Positions 16,773 through 24,834 of a stretch of 64,000 nucleotides of DNA are shown here, in pieces. Every line of letters starts with the position of its first letter. Position 1 is the first letter of the stretch. A program made the translations under genes and the position numbers. A model generated the notes under the pieces. It worked only from the letters and a program-made list of their open reading frames with translations. It did no database searches and had not been told where the DNA came from. Source of the DNA: Bradyrhizobium sp. WSM3983 (lineage in GTDB: Bacteria > Pseudomonadota > Alphaproteobacteria > Rhizobiales > Xanthobacteraceae); NCBI RefSeq assembly GCF_000473045.1, contig NZ_AXAY01000018.1, positions 62,001-126,000 of the forward strand, given 5' to 3'.

Positions 16773-17354
16773 TCACATCTTCCCGTAAGAGGTGCCGCGC
16801 CGCGTGATGATGACGTAGCGGGCATCCTGTCTGGTTTCGTTCTCGAAGGTCACCGCGCGCATGACGTCGAAGTCGAGGCAGTCGCCGTCGCGCAGGCGCA
16901 CAATCTTGGCGTCGATATGCACGCAGACCGCTCCCTCCAGCATCAGCAGTTGCTGGGTGAAGGCGTTGCGGCCCCAGGGGCTGTAGGACACGCGCGCGCC
17001 CGCCGGCAAATCGACGACGATGATCTCGATGCCGCTCGCCGCATCGGCCGGCGAGGCATGGCGCCGCCGGTAGCCGCTGTCGGGATCGCGCCATTGCGGC
17101 TGGTCGGCGAGCCGCGTCAGCCGCTCCGGCGGCTTCTCCGAGAGCGCGACGACGTCGCTCAGCGACACATCGAGCGCCGCGCAGAGCTTGTTGAGCAGCG
17201 CGGCGGTGGCACTGCTCTGCGCCCGCTCGACCCGTCCGATCATGGCCCGGCTGACACCGGAGCGGCTAGCGAGTTCGTTCAAGGTCATGCCGGCCTGCGT
17301 CCTCAGAATCTTCAAGCGGCGACCGATCGCCCTGTCGAGTTTTTGCTGGTCCAT
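16773..17354 (-). CDS. XRE-type helix-turn-helix regulator with cupin sensor domain
   Basis: A 193-residue one-component regulator. Residues about 5-65 form an XRE helix-turn-helix (MTLNELASRSGVSRAMIGRVER), and the C-terminal half is a cupin barrel (ARVSYSPWGRNAFTQQLLMLEGAV, then LRDGDCLDFD). Proteins of this layout usually sense a small ligand and control adjacent metabolic genes; here the next gene is the GNAT acetyltransferase. The ATG at 17354 gives the expected HTH start and has AGAGG upstream; a 13-residue extension is possible. Confidence 0.87.
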   Translation of the reverse strand: MDQQKLDRAIGRRLKILRTQAGMTLNELASRSGVSRAMIGRVERAQSSATAALLNKLCAALDVSLSDVVALSEKPPERLTRLADQPQWRDPDSGYRRRHASPADAASGIEIIVVDLPAGARVSYSPWGRNAFTQQLLMLEGAVCVHIDAKIVRLRDGDCLDFDVMRAVTFENETRQDARYVIITRRGTSYGKM

Positions 17355-17577
17355 GGCCTCTGATCCGAACATCGCCCGGCACATGGACCGCATCCGCCCG
17401 GCGGGAAGAACTTAGGCCGGAGGAGCGGTGCGTGCCGGGAGCGAGGGGCTAATATATTGGAATCTTAGACCTGTGGCGCAGCTTAAGCTTCACTCTTTTG
17501 CTAGCCCTTTCCTTTTGCGGTTTTGCACGGCAAACACCGGAACTCTATGATGATGCATCAACCAGGGGGAGGCGCTG

Positions 17578-18254
17578 GTGCCCAGCGATGCCGCAACAGC
17601 GATAGCTTACGTCGGTGCGTTCGTTGGATTGGTCGGCGGCTGCGTCGCGCTTTTCAACAGCCGAATGGCGGTAGCATGGAAGCGAGCGGAGCTCGCAAAC
17701 AGCTATCTCAAGGACTTCAATAGCAATCCTGAACTGATGTTCGCTTGCCGTTGCCTCGATTGGAGCGGTGGCAAGCTAATTGTCCCAGAGAGTTTACGTC
17801 CGTACCTGGCGGACGGCGAAAAAAGCATTCAGCACGATCGGTTGATTTTTGCACATGCCTTGCGCCCCGATCTACAGATTGGTGAGCTAGACGACGACCC
17901 CCGCGTCCAAATCTATAGAACTTCGATGGATTCGTTTCTGTCGTGGTTTAACCTTGTTGCAAGTAGCTTCAATCGCAAGCTCTTTGCAGTCGCAGATATG
18001 GAAGAGGTCGGCTATGGATCGCAAAGATTCAAAGCGAACCAACTATCCATAACTTCATTTGTGCATATGGATACCAAGAGAACATCAACAAGCTGGTGGT
18101 AATGTACCGACGAAAGAGGAGCCCATACAAATATTGGGTGTTCTCCACGCCACAGAGTCCCGACCTCGAAGATGATCTCATTGTTCCGATCCGGATAAAC
18201 CTACCAGCGCCAAAAAAGCCTGTCCAACCTCGGAAGAACAACGACTCCGCCTAG
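17578..18254 (+). pseudogene. frameshifted gene for a membrane-anchored protein of unknown function
   Basis: From a GTG at 17578 with a strong GGGAGG site, an open frame encodes 174 residues: one N-terminal membrane helix (AIAYVGAFVGLVGGCVALF), then a soluble part. The last part of that frame (about 18015-18102) does not look like protein. The +2 frame, open from about 17967, continues convincingly from about 18018 (WIAKIQSEPTIHNFICAYGY, then NINKLVVMYRR) to a TAG at 18252. One missing base near 18010-18025 would join both parts into 225 residues. Composition is more AT-rich than neighbours, suggesting acquired DNA. Cause may be mutation, sequencing error or, less likely, programmed shifting. 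Family not recognised. Confidence 0.7.
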
Positions 18255-18310
18255 CCCAGATAGCTCGCGAGTGAAAAGGGTAGCAGTTTGACACCCCGAA
18301 CTCTGGAGTC

Positions 18311-18760
18311 CTATCGGGACCCCAGCTTGTCGATGCGCTTTTGATGACGACCGCCGTCGAATGCCGTGCTGAGGAACGCTTCGACGCATTCCTTCGCGAC
18401 CGCCTCGCCGATCAATCGCCCGCCCATCGCCAGAACATTCGCATTATTGTGCTGGCGGCACAGCCGCGCGCCGGTGACATCGTGTACGAGCGCGCAACGG
18501 ATGTGCGCATGGCGGTTGGCGGCGATCGAAATGCCGATGCCCGATCCGCAGATCAGAATGCCGCGCGCGGCCTTACCGTCCCCGATGGCATCAGCCAGCT
18601 TATCCGCGAAATCGGGATAGTCGACGGACTCGGCGCTATCGGTGCCCAGGTCCAGCCAATTCACACCGGGCAGTGCGGCTTTCAGGGCTTCCTTGAGGGC
18701 AAAGCCGCCGTGATCGCAGGCAATCGCGACCAAGCGCGTGCTCTCGTCGTTCTCCGCCAT
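18311..18760 (-). CDS. rpiB: ribose-5-phosphate isomerase B
   Basis: A 149-residue RpiB-type isomerase interconverting ribose 5-phosphate and ribulose 5-phosphate. The active-site pieces are present: IACDHGGFALK with the phosphate-binding Asp-His, GILICGSGIGISIAANR with the catalytic Cys, and ALVHDVTGARLCRQHNNANVLAMGGR. Members of the wider LacA/RpiB family also act on other sugar phosphates, but the motif set fits RpiB. It ends shortly before the frameshifted gene region and begins 17 bases from the tRNA gene. Confidence 0.92.
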   Translation of the reverse strand: MAENDESTRLVAIACDHGGFALKEALKAALPGVNWLDLGTDSAESVDYPDFADKLADAIGDGKAARGILICGSGIGISIAANRHAHIRCALVHDVTGARLCRQHNNANVLAMGGRLIGEAVAKECVEAFLSTAFDGGRHQKRIDKLGSR

Positions 18761-18777
18761 TCGCAGTCCCAGGGTTT

Positions 18778-18851
18778 TGGAGCGGGCGAAGGGAATCGAA
18801 CCCTCGTATGCAGCTTGGGAAGCTGCCGTTCTACCATTGAACTACGCCCGC
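18778..18851 (-). tRNA. tRNA-Gly (anticodon CCC)
   Basis: The minus strand gives a full cloverleaf: acceptor GCGGGCG/CGCCCGC, D arm with TTCAATGGTAGAAC, anticodon stem GCAGC/GCTGC around the loop TTCCCAA (anticodon CCC), and T arm with GGTTCGATTCC. The discriminator base is T, and the 3' CCA is encoded in the DNA. It lies between rpiB and ogt and decodes GGG. Confidence 0.95.
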
Positions 18852-19025
18852 GGAGCGCGTGTCCTGCGCCCGTCCTGATTAGCCGAGACGGTGTCCGGCG
18901 CCAAGCGGTTTGGCGCGTCAGGCCGGACGGTTATTAACGTCTCGGTAAGATTCCAGGTGCGCCGAATTGTGGCGGTGTTATGATCCCGTGTCTGGGGAGA
19001 GACGTGCACTGAGTGGGGCGTGTGC

Positions 19026-19604
19026 ATGGTGGGGCGTGGCTACGCGATATTCGACACGACGATAGGGCGCTGCGGCATCATCTGGAGCAGCACCGGCGTA
19101 GTGGCCGTGCAATTGCCAGAGGCGCGGGAGATCGACACCCGCCGCCGGATTTTCCAGGTCGATCCCGAGGCGCGCGAGCAGGCGGTGCCGCTCAACACCG
19201 AGCTTGCGATCGAGGGCATCTTGACCCTGCTGCAAGGCAGCGACGCCGATTTTTCCGACGTCAGCCTCGATGCCGGCGACGTGCCGGCCTTCAACCGGCG
19301 GGTCTATGAATATGCCTGCACCATCCCGCGCGGCGAGACGCGCACCTATCACGAGATCGCCAAGGCGCTGGGCGCGTCCGGCGCCGCGCATTCGGTGGCG
19401 CAGGCGATCGCGAGGAATCCCTACATGATCATCGTGCCCTGCCACCGGGTGCTGGAAGCCGGCGGCTATGCCGACCGGATCTCGCCTTACGGCGGGGTGA
19501 TCTCCAAGCGGCGGCTGCTGGCGCTCGAAGGCGCCCATCCGATCGCGAGCAAGACGCTGTTCGAGGTGCTGCTGCCCGTTGCCCCGCCGCGCTCGAGCTC
19601 CTAA
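19026..19604 (+). CDS. ogt: methylated-DNA-[protein]-cysteine S-methyltransferase
   Basis: A 192-residue Ogt-type suicide repair protein that removes O6-alkyl groups from guanine. The active-site motif IIVPCHRVL puts the acceptor Cys at about residue 139; the preceding IPRGETRTYHEIAKALG is the DNA-binding helix-turn-helix and AHSVAQAIARNP the hinge. There is no Ada-type N-terminal domain. The ATG at 19026 has a GAGTGGGG site; a GTG six bases earlier is possible. The AraC regulator starts 9 bases downstream, so they are likely one transcript. Confidence 0.9.
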   Translation: MVGRGYAIFDTTIGRCGIIWSSTGVVAVQLPEAREIDTRRRIFQVDPEAREQAVPLNTELAIEGILTLLQGSDADFSDVSLDAGDVPAFNRRVYEYACTIPRGETRTYHEIAKALGASGAAHSVAQAIARNPYMIIVPCHRVLEAGGYADRISPYGGVISKRRLLALEGAHPIASKTLFEVLLPVAPPRSSS

Positions 19605-19613
19605 ATATCCTGG

Positions 19614-20453
19614 ATGGATGCGACCACGCTGCTGACGTCACAGACGATGACGGTCTCCGAGTTTCGCTGCGACGCGGGACCGGGCGACAAGCCGTTTGCC
19701 GAGTGCCGCACCGGTCATTCCATCGCCTATGTCCGCTCGGGGAGCTTTGGCTGCCATTGCCGCGCCGGCTTCTTCGAGCTGGTGGCGGGCTCGCTGCTGG
19801 TCGGCGCGCCCGGCGACGAATACACCTGCACGCATGAACACGTCTGCGGCGACGTCTGCCTGTCGTTCTTCTTCAGCGAGGACCTGGTCGAGGCGCTCGG
19901 CGGGCGGCGCGAGACGTGGCAGGTCGGCGCGACGCCGCCGCTGCCCGAACTGATGGTGCTGGGCGAGCTCGCCCAGACAGCGGCAGATGGCAACAGCGAT
20001 CTGGGCCTCGACGAGGTCGGCCAGATTTTTGCGAGCCGCTTCGTCGAATTGGTCTCGGGCAAGCCGCGCAAGCCGGCCACACCGACGGCGCGCGACCGCC
20101 GCCGCGCGGTCGAGGCCGCGTTGTGGATCGACGACAATTCGCATGCCGAGATCGACCTCGAGCAGGCCGCGCGCCTGGCGAATTTGAGCCCGTTCCATTT
20201 CCTGCGGCTGTTTTCCAACGTGCTAGGCGTGAGCCCGCATCAATATCTGGTGCGGTCGCGGCTGCGGCACGCGGCGCGTCTGCTCACGGACGACGACATC
20301 GCGGTCACCGACATCGCCTATGACGTCGGCTTCGGCGACCTCTCCAACTTCGTCCGCACCTTCCACCGCGCCGCCGGCATGTCGCCGACCAGGTTCCGGC
20401 AGGCCTCGAAGGGGAAGCGCAAGATTCTCCAAGAGCAGCTTGCCCTCAACTGA
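19614..20453 (+). CDS. AraC family transcriptional regulator
   Basis: A 279-residue regulator. The last ~100 residues hold the AraC double helix-turn-helix: HAEIDLEQAARLANLSPFHFLRLF, then VTDIAYDVGFGDLSNFVRTFHRAAGMSP. The N-terminal part is Cys-rich (CHCRAGFFEL, CTHEHVCGDVCLSFF), unusual for an AraC sensor and suggestive of metal or thiol sensing, which would suit a neighbour of an alkylation-repair gene. That link is inference. It follows ogt closely on the same strand. Confidence 0.88.
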   Translation: MDATTLLTSQTMTVSEFRCDAGPGDKPFAECRTGHSIAYVRSGSFGCHCRAGFFELVAGSLLVGAPGDEYTCTHEHVCGDVCLSFFFSEDLVEALGGRRETWQVGATPPLPELMVLGELAQTAADGNSDLGLDEVGQIFASRFVELVSGKPRKPATPTARDRRRAVEAALWIDDNSHAEIDLEQAARLANLSPFHFLRLFSNVLGVSPHQYLVRSRLRHAARLLTDDDIAVTDIAYDVGFGDLSNFVRTFHRAAGMSPTRFRQASKGKRKILQEQLALN

Positions 20454-20508
20454 CTAGGGTCCTCTCCGGCGTGCGCCACGAGCGGCGCGCTTTGCAATGG
20501 AGACGACC

Positions 20509-20868
20509 ATGTATGACCATATCGGACTGCGCGTTGCCGACCTCGACGCCGCCACGCGTTTCTATACCGCGGCGCTGGCGCCGCTCGGTTACGTCCTGTG
20601 TTCGAGCGGCGACGGCTATGCCGGCTTCGGCCCGAAGGGCGAGCCAGCGCTCTGGCTGCATCTCAACAAGGGCCGCAAGGCCGATGGCGCCCATATCGCG
20701 TTTCGCGCCAAGGACCATGACGCGGTGAAGGGGTTTCACAGCGAGGGCCTGAAGAGCGGCGGCCATGACAATGGCGGCGCCGGACCGCGGAAGGATTACA
20801 GCCCGACGTATTTTGCGGCGTTCTTGATCGATCCTGATGGCAACAATGTCGAGGCGGTTTGTACGTGA
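20509..20868 (+). CDS. VOC family (glyoxalase-fold) protein
   Basis: A 119-residue vicinal-oxygen-chelate protein with the start YDHIGLRVADLDAATRFYTAAL and a C-terminal AAFLIDPDGNNVEAVC containing the conserved metal-ligand Glu. Members include glyoxalases, dioxygenases and resistance proteins; no substrate can be named. The ATG at 20509 is chosen for its GGAGACGACC site. It follows the AraC gene by 55 bases. Confidence 0.82.
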   Translation: MYDHIGLRVADLDAATRFYTAALAPLGYVLCSSGDGYAGFGPKGEPALWLHLNKGRKADGAHIAFRAKDHDAVKGFHSEGLKSGGHDNGGAGPRKDYSPTYFAAFLIDPDGNNVEAVCT

Positions 20869-20883
20869 GCCGTCGGAAATCTC

Positions 20884-20975
20884 GTAGGGTGGGCAAAGCG
20901 AAGCGTGCCCACCAATTGCGCGCGACAATGCCGATGAATGGTGGGCACGGCGCGATGCGCCTTTGCCCACCCTAC
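20884..20975. repeat. palindromic repeat family A, copy 1
   Basis: The element runs GTAGGGTGGGCAAAGCGAAG, CGTGCCCACC, about 25 variable bases, GGTGGGCACGGCGC, then CTTTGCCCACCCTAC. The arms can form one long hairpin. Two related copies lie at 27421-27514 and 60798-60890. It separates the VOC gene from the SRPBCC gene. Confidence 0.9.
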
Positions 20976-21000
20976 CAATATCGCATTTGAGGAAACTCCC

Positions 21001-21402
21001 ATGGCCTCCATCCAAAACGGCGTCTTCCTCCCCGCCCCGGCCCACGACGTCTGGGACGCGGTGCGCGATTTCGGCGCGCTGCATCAGCGGCTGGTGCCGG
21101 GCTTTGTCACCGCGTGCCAGCTCGACGGCGACGCGCGCATCGTCACCTTCGCCAATGGCTCGGTCGCGCGCGAGGTGCTGGTCGATTGCGACGATGCGCG
21201 GCAACGGCTGGTCTACGCGATCAACAACGAACGGCTGAAGCATTACAGCGCCTCGGTGCAGGTGATCGCCGACGGCGAAGCGAAATGCCGCCTGGTCTGG
21301 ATCATCGACATGCTGCCAAACGAGCTTGCGGCTTATGTGCAAGAGCAGACGAAGTCGGCCGTGATTGCGCTGCACAGGGCCTTCCCGCCTCCTTCTACGT
21401 GA
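21001..21402 (+). CDS. SRPBCC (START-like) family protein
   Basis: A 133-residue single-domain protein with the SRPBCC start VFLPAPAHDVWDAVRDFGALHQ, a middle GDARIVTFANGSVAREVLV and a C-terminal helix (YVQEQTKSAVIALHRAF). This fold binds hydrophobic ligands and includes polyketide cyclase-like proteins; the ligand is unknown. The ATG at 21001 follows GAGGAAACTCCC; a 21-residue extension reads into repeat A and is not used. Confidence 0.82.
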   Translation: MASIQNGVFLPAPAHDVWDAVRDFGALHQRLVPGFVTACQLDGDARIVTFANGSVAREVLVDCDDARQRLVYAINNERLKHYSASVQVIADGEAKCRLVWIIDMLPNELAAYVQEQTKSAVIALHRAFPPPST

Positions 21403-21502
21403 TCCTTCTCACAGAGCCCTGCCCTCATCGGCCGTAACGATGGCCGCGTGCGTCCGGTTGGCCCCGCTCTCCCGGCGGCGCCACGCACGCGAGGAGCATG
21501 CC

Positions 21503-21991
21503 ATGAGAGGTGCGGACAAGGTGATCTGCCAGGCAGCTGCCGTGCTGCTGCTGTTTTCGATTTCGAGCGCACCGGCCAAGGCGCAGTTCGCAGGCCTCGG
21601 AGGTGCCGGTGGCGAGGACATGATGACCCAGATGGCGCCGATGCTGGAGATGATGAAGGCGAAGATGGGCAAGCGCCGCTTCGCCATGCTGATGCAAACC
21701 ATGGGCCCGATGATGAGCCGCATGATGGAAAGTGGCGGCGGCGGACTCGGCGGCATGATGGGCGGGTTCGCGGGCGGCAATTTCGGCGGCGGACTCAGTG
21801 CGCCCAATTACGGCGGCTACGCGCCGATGGGCGGTGGCACCATCCCGACCGGGATCGGCGGCATGGGCGGCGGCGATATCATGGGCATGCTCGGCGGCGC
21901 CGGCGGCGGCGACATGATGGCGATGATCCCGCAATTGATGCGGCTCGCCAATGTCGGCGGCGGTGGCCATCGCCGCCACAAGCATCGCTAG
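21503..21991 (+). CDS. secreted Met/Gly-rich protein of unknown function
   Basis: A 162-residue protein with a clear signal peptide (VICQAAAVLLLFSISSAPAKA). The mature part is extremely rich in Met and Gly: clusters such as MAPMLEMMKAKM and MMSRMMESGGGG, then GGMMGGFAGGNFGGG repeats, ending in a basic GGGGHRRHKHR tail. Met clusters plus a His/Arg tail recall periplasmic copper/silver-binding proteins, but no CXXC or known domain is present, so this is only a suggestion. Start has GAGGAG upstream. Its TAG stop overlaps the stop of the converging MATE gene (CTAG). Confidence 0.72.
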   Translation: MRGADKVICQAAAVLLLFSISSAPAKAQFAGLGGAGGEDMMTQMAPMLEMMKAKMGKRRFAMLMQTMGPMMSRMMESGGGGLGGMMGGFAGGNFGGGLSAPNYGGYAPMGGGTIPTGIGGMGGGDIMGMLGGAGGGDMMAMIPQLMRLANVGGGGHRRHKHR

Positions 21992-23430
21992 TCCACAACC
22001 GACAGCAAAGGCCGAACGGCCGGCTTCGTCTCCCGCGGCCCCCAGCGGGTCAGCACCACGCTGGAGCATGAGAGCAGGCCGAGCACGACCATCGAGTTCG
22101 CGGCGAGCCAGAAGAAGTTTTGCGCGGCGGCGTCATGGGTCGACAGCCACCAGCCGCAGGTCGCGATGTAGATGAGGCGCGCGGTCTGGGCCAGCACCGG
22201 CCCAATCACTATCGCAGCGCCTTGCGACGAGAAGTACATCGTCGTGGCAAGACCGAAGAAGGCGTAGAACGGTGCCACTGTCGACAGATATTGATGGCTG
22301 GTCGCGCGCACCGTGGCGCTGTCGGTGAAAATGTTGACCCAGAGGTCGGGGAACAGCGCGACGAGGCAGGCCGGCGCGCCGACGGCAACGAAAGCGCTCG
22401 CGCCCGCGATCCAGGCAATGCGCCGCGCCCGCCCGATGCGGCCGGCACCGACCGCCATGCCGATCATCGGCACCGACGCGATGCCGAACGAGAACGCGAT
22501 CGAGGTCAGCAAGAATTCGAGCCGCGCGCCAATGCCATAGCCGGCGAGGATCGCGGTGCCAAATTTGGCCAGCATGTGGGTGAAGATCGAGATCGTCAGC
22601 ACCGATTGCAGCGGCGAGAAGCAGGCGATCGCCCCGACCTTCAGGATGTCGAAAAACATCGCCCATCGGATGCGCAGGCCGCGCAGTTTTGGAACGACGC
22701 GTGCGCGACCCGAGAACAGATACCAGCCCATCACGCAGATGTTCATGGAGTAGGCGATCAGCGCGCCGGCCGCGACGCCACGCATGCCAAGCTGCGGGAA
22801 GGGTCCGAGCCCCAGACCCAGCGTGCCACCGAGCACGATCTGCCAGACCGCCGAGTTGAGGATCAGAAGCGATGGCAGCTTCATGTTGCCGGTACCGCGC
22901 AGCACGCCGGCCATGGTGTTGAGCAGCCAGGGCAGCACGGCACCGCCGAAAAACACCTGCGTGTAGGCGATCGCATGCGTCAGCACATTGCCACGGCCGC
23001 CGAGCATCGTGAGCACCTGGGGCCCGAAGATCAGCATGCCCAGCATGAAGACGAGGCCGAAGGTGATGCCGATCAGGAGCGCATGCGCGGCGAGCGTTCC
23101 GGCGCGCTCGCGATCGCCGGCGCCGAGCGCGCGTGCGATGGCCGAGGCCACAGCGCCGCCCATGGCACCACCCGACATGGTCATGGTCAGGATCACTGTC
23201 GGAAATACCAGCGCCATCGCGGCAAGTGCTTCGACGCCGAGACGCCCGATATAGGAGGTCTCCGCGATCACCACGCAGGTACCGGCGGACAGCGCGACCA
23301 CGTTCGGCCAGGCGAGTCCCAACAGCGTGCGCAGGATCGGCCCGTCGATCAGCGCGCTCCGCACGGGGCGCGGTGGCGGCGGCAGCGGTCGTTCCTGCTC
23401 ATCGACCGGGATCTCGGCGATATCAGTCAT
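21988..23430 (-). CDS. MATE family efflux transporter
   Basis: A 480-residue inner-membrane protein with about twelve hydrophobic segments and the MATE pattern near the first helix (ILRTLLGLAWPNVVALSAGTCVVIAE). Later segments include GGAMGGAVASAIARALGAGDRERA and the matching second-half GMAVGAGRIGRARRIAW. MATE proteins export drugs or cationic metabolites using Na+ or H+. The ATG at 23430 has GGGAGAGGAA directly upstream; a 13-residue extension is not supported. Substrate unknown. Confidence 0.88.
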   Translation of the reverse strand: MTDIAEIPVDEQERPLPPPPRPVRSALIDGPILRTLLGLAWPNVVALSAGTCVVIAETSYIGRLGVEALAAMALVFPTVILTMTMSGGAMGGAVASAIARALGAGDRERAGTLAAHALLIGITFGLVFMLGMLIFGPQVLTMLGGRGNVLTHAIAYTQVFFGGAVLPWLLNTMAGVLRGTGNMKLPSLLILNSAVWQIVLGGTLGLGLGPFPQLGMRGVAAGALIAYSMNICVMGWYLFSGRARVVPKLRGLRIRWAMFFDILKVGAIACFSPLQSVLTISIFTHMLAKFGTAILAGYGIGARLEFLLTSIAFSFGIASVPMIGMAVGAGRIGRARRIAWIAGASAFVAVGAPACLVALFPDLWVNIFTDSATVRATSHQYLSTVAPFYAFFGLATTMYFSSQGAAIVIGPVLAQTARLIYIATCGWWLSTHDAAAQNFFWLAANSMVVLGLLSCSSVVLTRWGPRETKPAVRPLLSVVD

Positions 23431-23595
23431 TTCCTCTCCCGGGCACAAGCGCCATTTGCGGCGCGGCAATGCATAGGTGTGTCAATCAATTTCCTCGCGC
23501 GGAAAGCGCGGTGAGCCTTGTTAGCACGGCGGCCGCCGTTTCCTCCTGCGCTAGCTGCAGGCGTGCCCTGCGGCAGCGCATTTCAAGCGGTGGAA

Positions 23596-24645
23596 TTACC
23601 CAACCGTCCAGACCAGAGGCGACCGGTCACCTGCGGTCGGGCGCAGGTGCACACCGATATGCCGGCCGCATCCGGCAGCGAGCCCTTCGAACAGCCCCTC
23701 CAGCACCTTGGCGCAAGCCCGGTGAGAGTCGGCGACGTCGTCCATCAGCTTCCAGCTCTGCTGATGGATTTCGAACGTGCCTTCGGATCGCGTGGTCTCG
23801 GCCGTATCGTCCTGCGCGGCGAACAGCGCGTTGAGGAAGGATGCAAATTCGCTCGCGCCACCGCGCGTCATCGACAGCGCGGCCGCGACCTCATCGAAAT
23901 ACTGCATGCCGATCAGCTTGCCGGTGAGGTGCAGCAGATAGCCAGCGTCTTCCGGCCCGAACAATTGCACCATCACCGGCGCGGCGGTGCGGACATATTC
24001 CATCGCGTAGTTGCGATAGGCCTTTTCCAACCGCGGCTTCGGCCAGCTCGACACTGGCAACGCCGGCGCGGTCTTCGCGTCGAACAGCGGTGCTTCCTGA
24101 TGCCGCGCGAACACCAGGCGCTGGTCGAGCTCGAGCGGATGGTCGTATTGGTGGTAATAGCCTTCGAGGCCGTCCTGGCCGTCGACGCTCTGCTTGGTGC
24201 AGACGAAGCCTAGTCTGGTATCGCCGAGCGCGACGCCGTTGTTGGCGTGCCAGCCGCGCAGCATCGCGCGCGAGACCTCGCCCGGCACGCCGCAGATCGC
24301 GGTGCCCTTCCAGATCCAGCGCGGCGGCGGATAGCGGATCCAGGCCTTGGTGTCGCTCTCATACATGTATTCGACATGCACGCCGCCGATCCAGTTGGAG
24401 AGGTAGTGATATTGCGCAGCCGCGACTGCCGGCGGCAGATGGCTGAGCCCGAGCTTTTGCAAGCCCGGCAGAAAGCGCTCCTGCTGCTGGCGACGGAATA
24501 CGCGGAAGACGAATTCGGCGGCATCCGCCGTGCCGCGCCGCGTGACCACGGTGAGGATGAGGCCGGTGAAATAGGCGTGGTAGAGGTCGGCGACCGCGCG
24601 CCAGCGTTTCCATTGCGCGTCCTGCGCGGCGTCTGCTGCGGTCAT
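23596..24645 (-). CDS. conserved-looking protein of unknown function
   Basis: A 349-residue soluble protein without signal peptide or clear membrane helix. It is rich in aromatic residues and His (HAYFTGLIL, QYHYLSNWIGGVHVEYMY, GYYHQYDHPLELDQ), with a helical C-terminal half. I do not recognise a family or a catalytic motif. The start ATG at 24645 is preceded by GAGGAGAC; a 13-residue extension is unlikely. It follows the dCTP deaminase gene on the same strand, but a 189-base gap with a palindromic repeat separates them. Confidence 0.65.
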   Translation of the reverse strand: MTAADAAQDAQWKRWRAVADLYHAYFTGLILTVVTRRGTADAAEFVFRVFRRQQQERFLPGLQKLGLSHLPPAVAAAQYHYLSNWIGGVHVEYMYESDTKAWIRYPPPRWIWKGTAICGVPGEVSRAMLRGWHANNGVALGDTRLGFVCTKQSVDGQDGLEGYYHQYDHPLELDQRLVFARHQEAPLFDAKTAPALPVSSWPKPRLEKAYRNYAMEYVRTAAPVMVQLFGPEDAGYLLHLTGKLIGMQYFDEVAAALSMTRGGASEFASFLNALFAAQDDTAETTRSEGTFEIHQQSWKLMDDVADSHRACAKVLEGLFEGLAAGCGRHIGVHLRPTAGDRSPLVWTVG

Positions 24646-24695
24646 GTTAAGTCTCCTCGTTGTTATTATAGTTGGTCTCGCCACATTCTCGCTCC

Positions 24696-24816
24696 GTCGC
24701 CCCGGCGAAGGCCGGGACCCATACCCCCAAGGAGAAGTTGTGGCGCGAAGATATAACTCCGAGTCTTCGCCAAACCACGTCCTGTGGTTATGGGTCCCGG
24801 TCTTCGCCGGGACGAC
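24696..24816. repeat. palindromic repeat family B, copy 1
   Basis: The left end GTCGCCCCGGCGAAGGCCGGGACCCATA pairs imperfectly with the right end TGGGTCCCGGTCTTCGCCGGGACGAC; inner bases TGGCG..CGCCAA also pair. Related copies are at 32252-32372, 35540-35695 and 63006-63132. It fills the gap between dcd and the unknown gene. Confidence 0.9.
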
Positions 24817-24834
24817 AGGCGAGAGTGTGGTTAC

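Noticed and set aside
18018..18254. The downstream half of the split gene as a separate gene.
   Set aside because: It has no start codon with a ribosome site at its beginning and its sequence continues naturally from the upstream frame, so one frameshifted gene is the better reading.
22120..23514. Plus-strand 464-codon frame opposite the MATE transporter.
   Set aside because: Shadow frame; the minus strand codes for a complete MATE protein.
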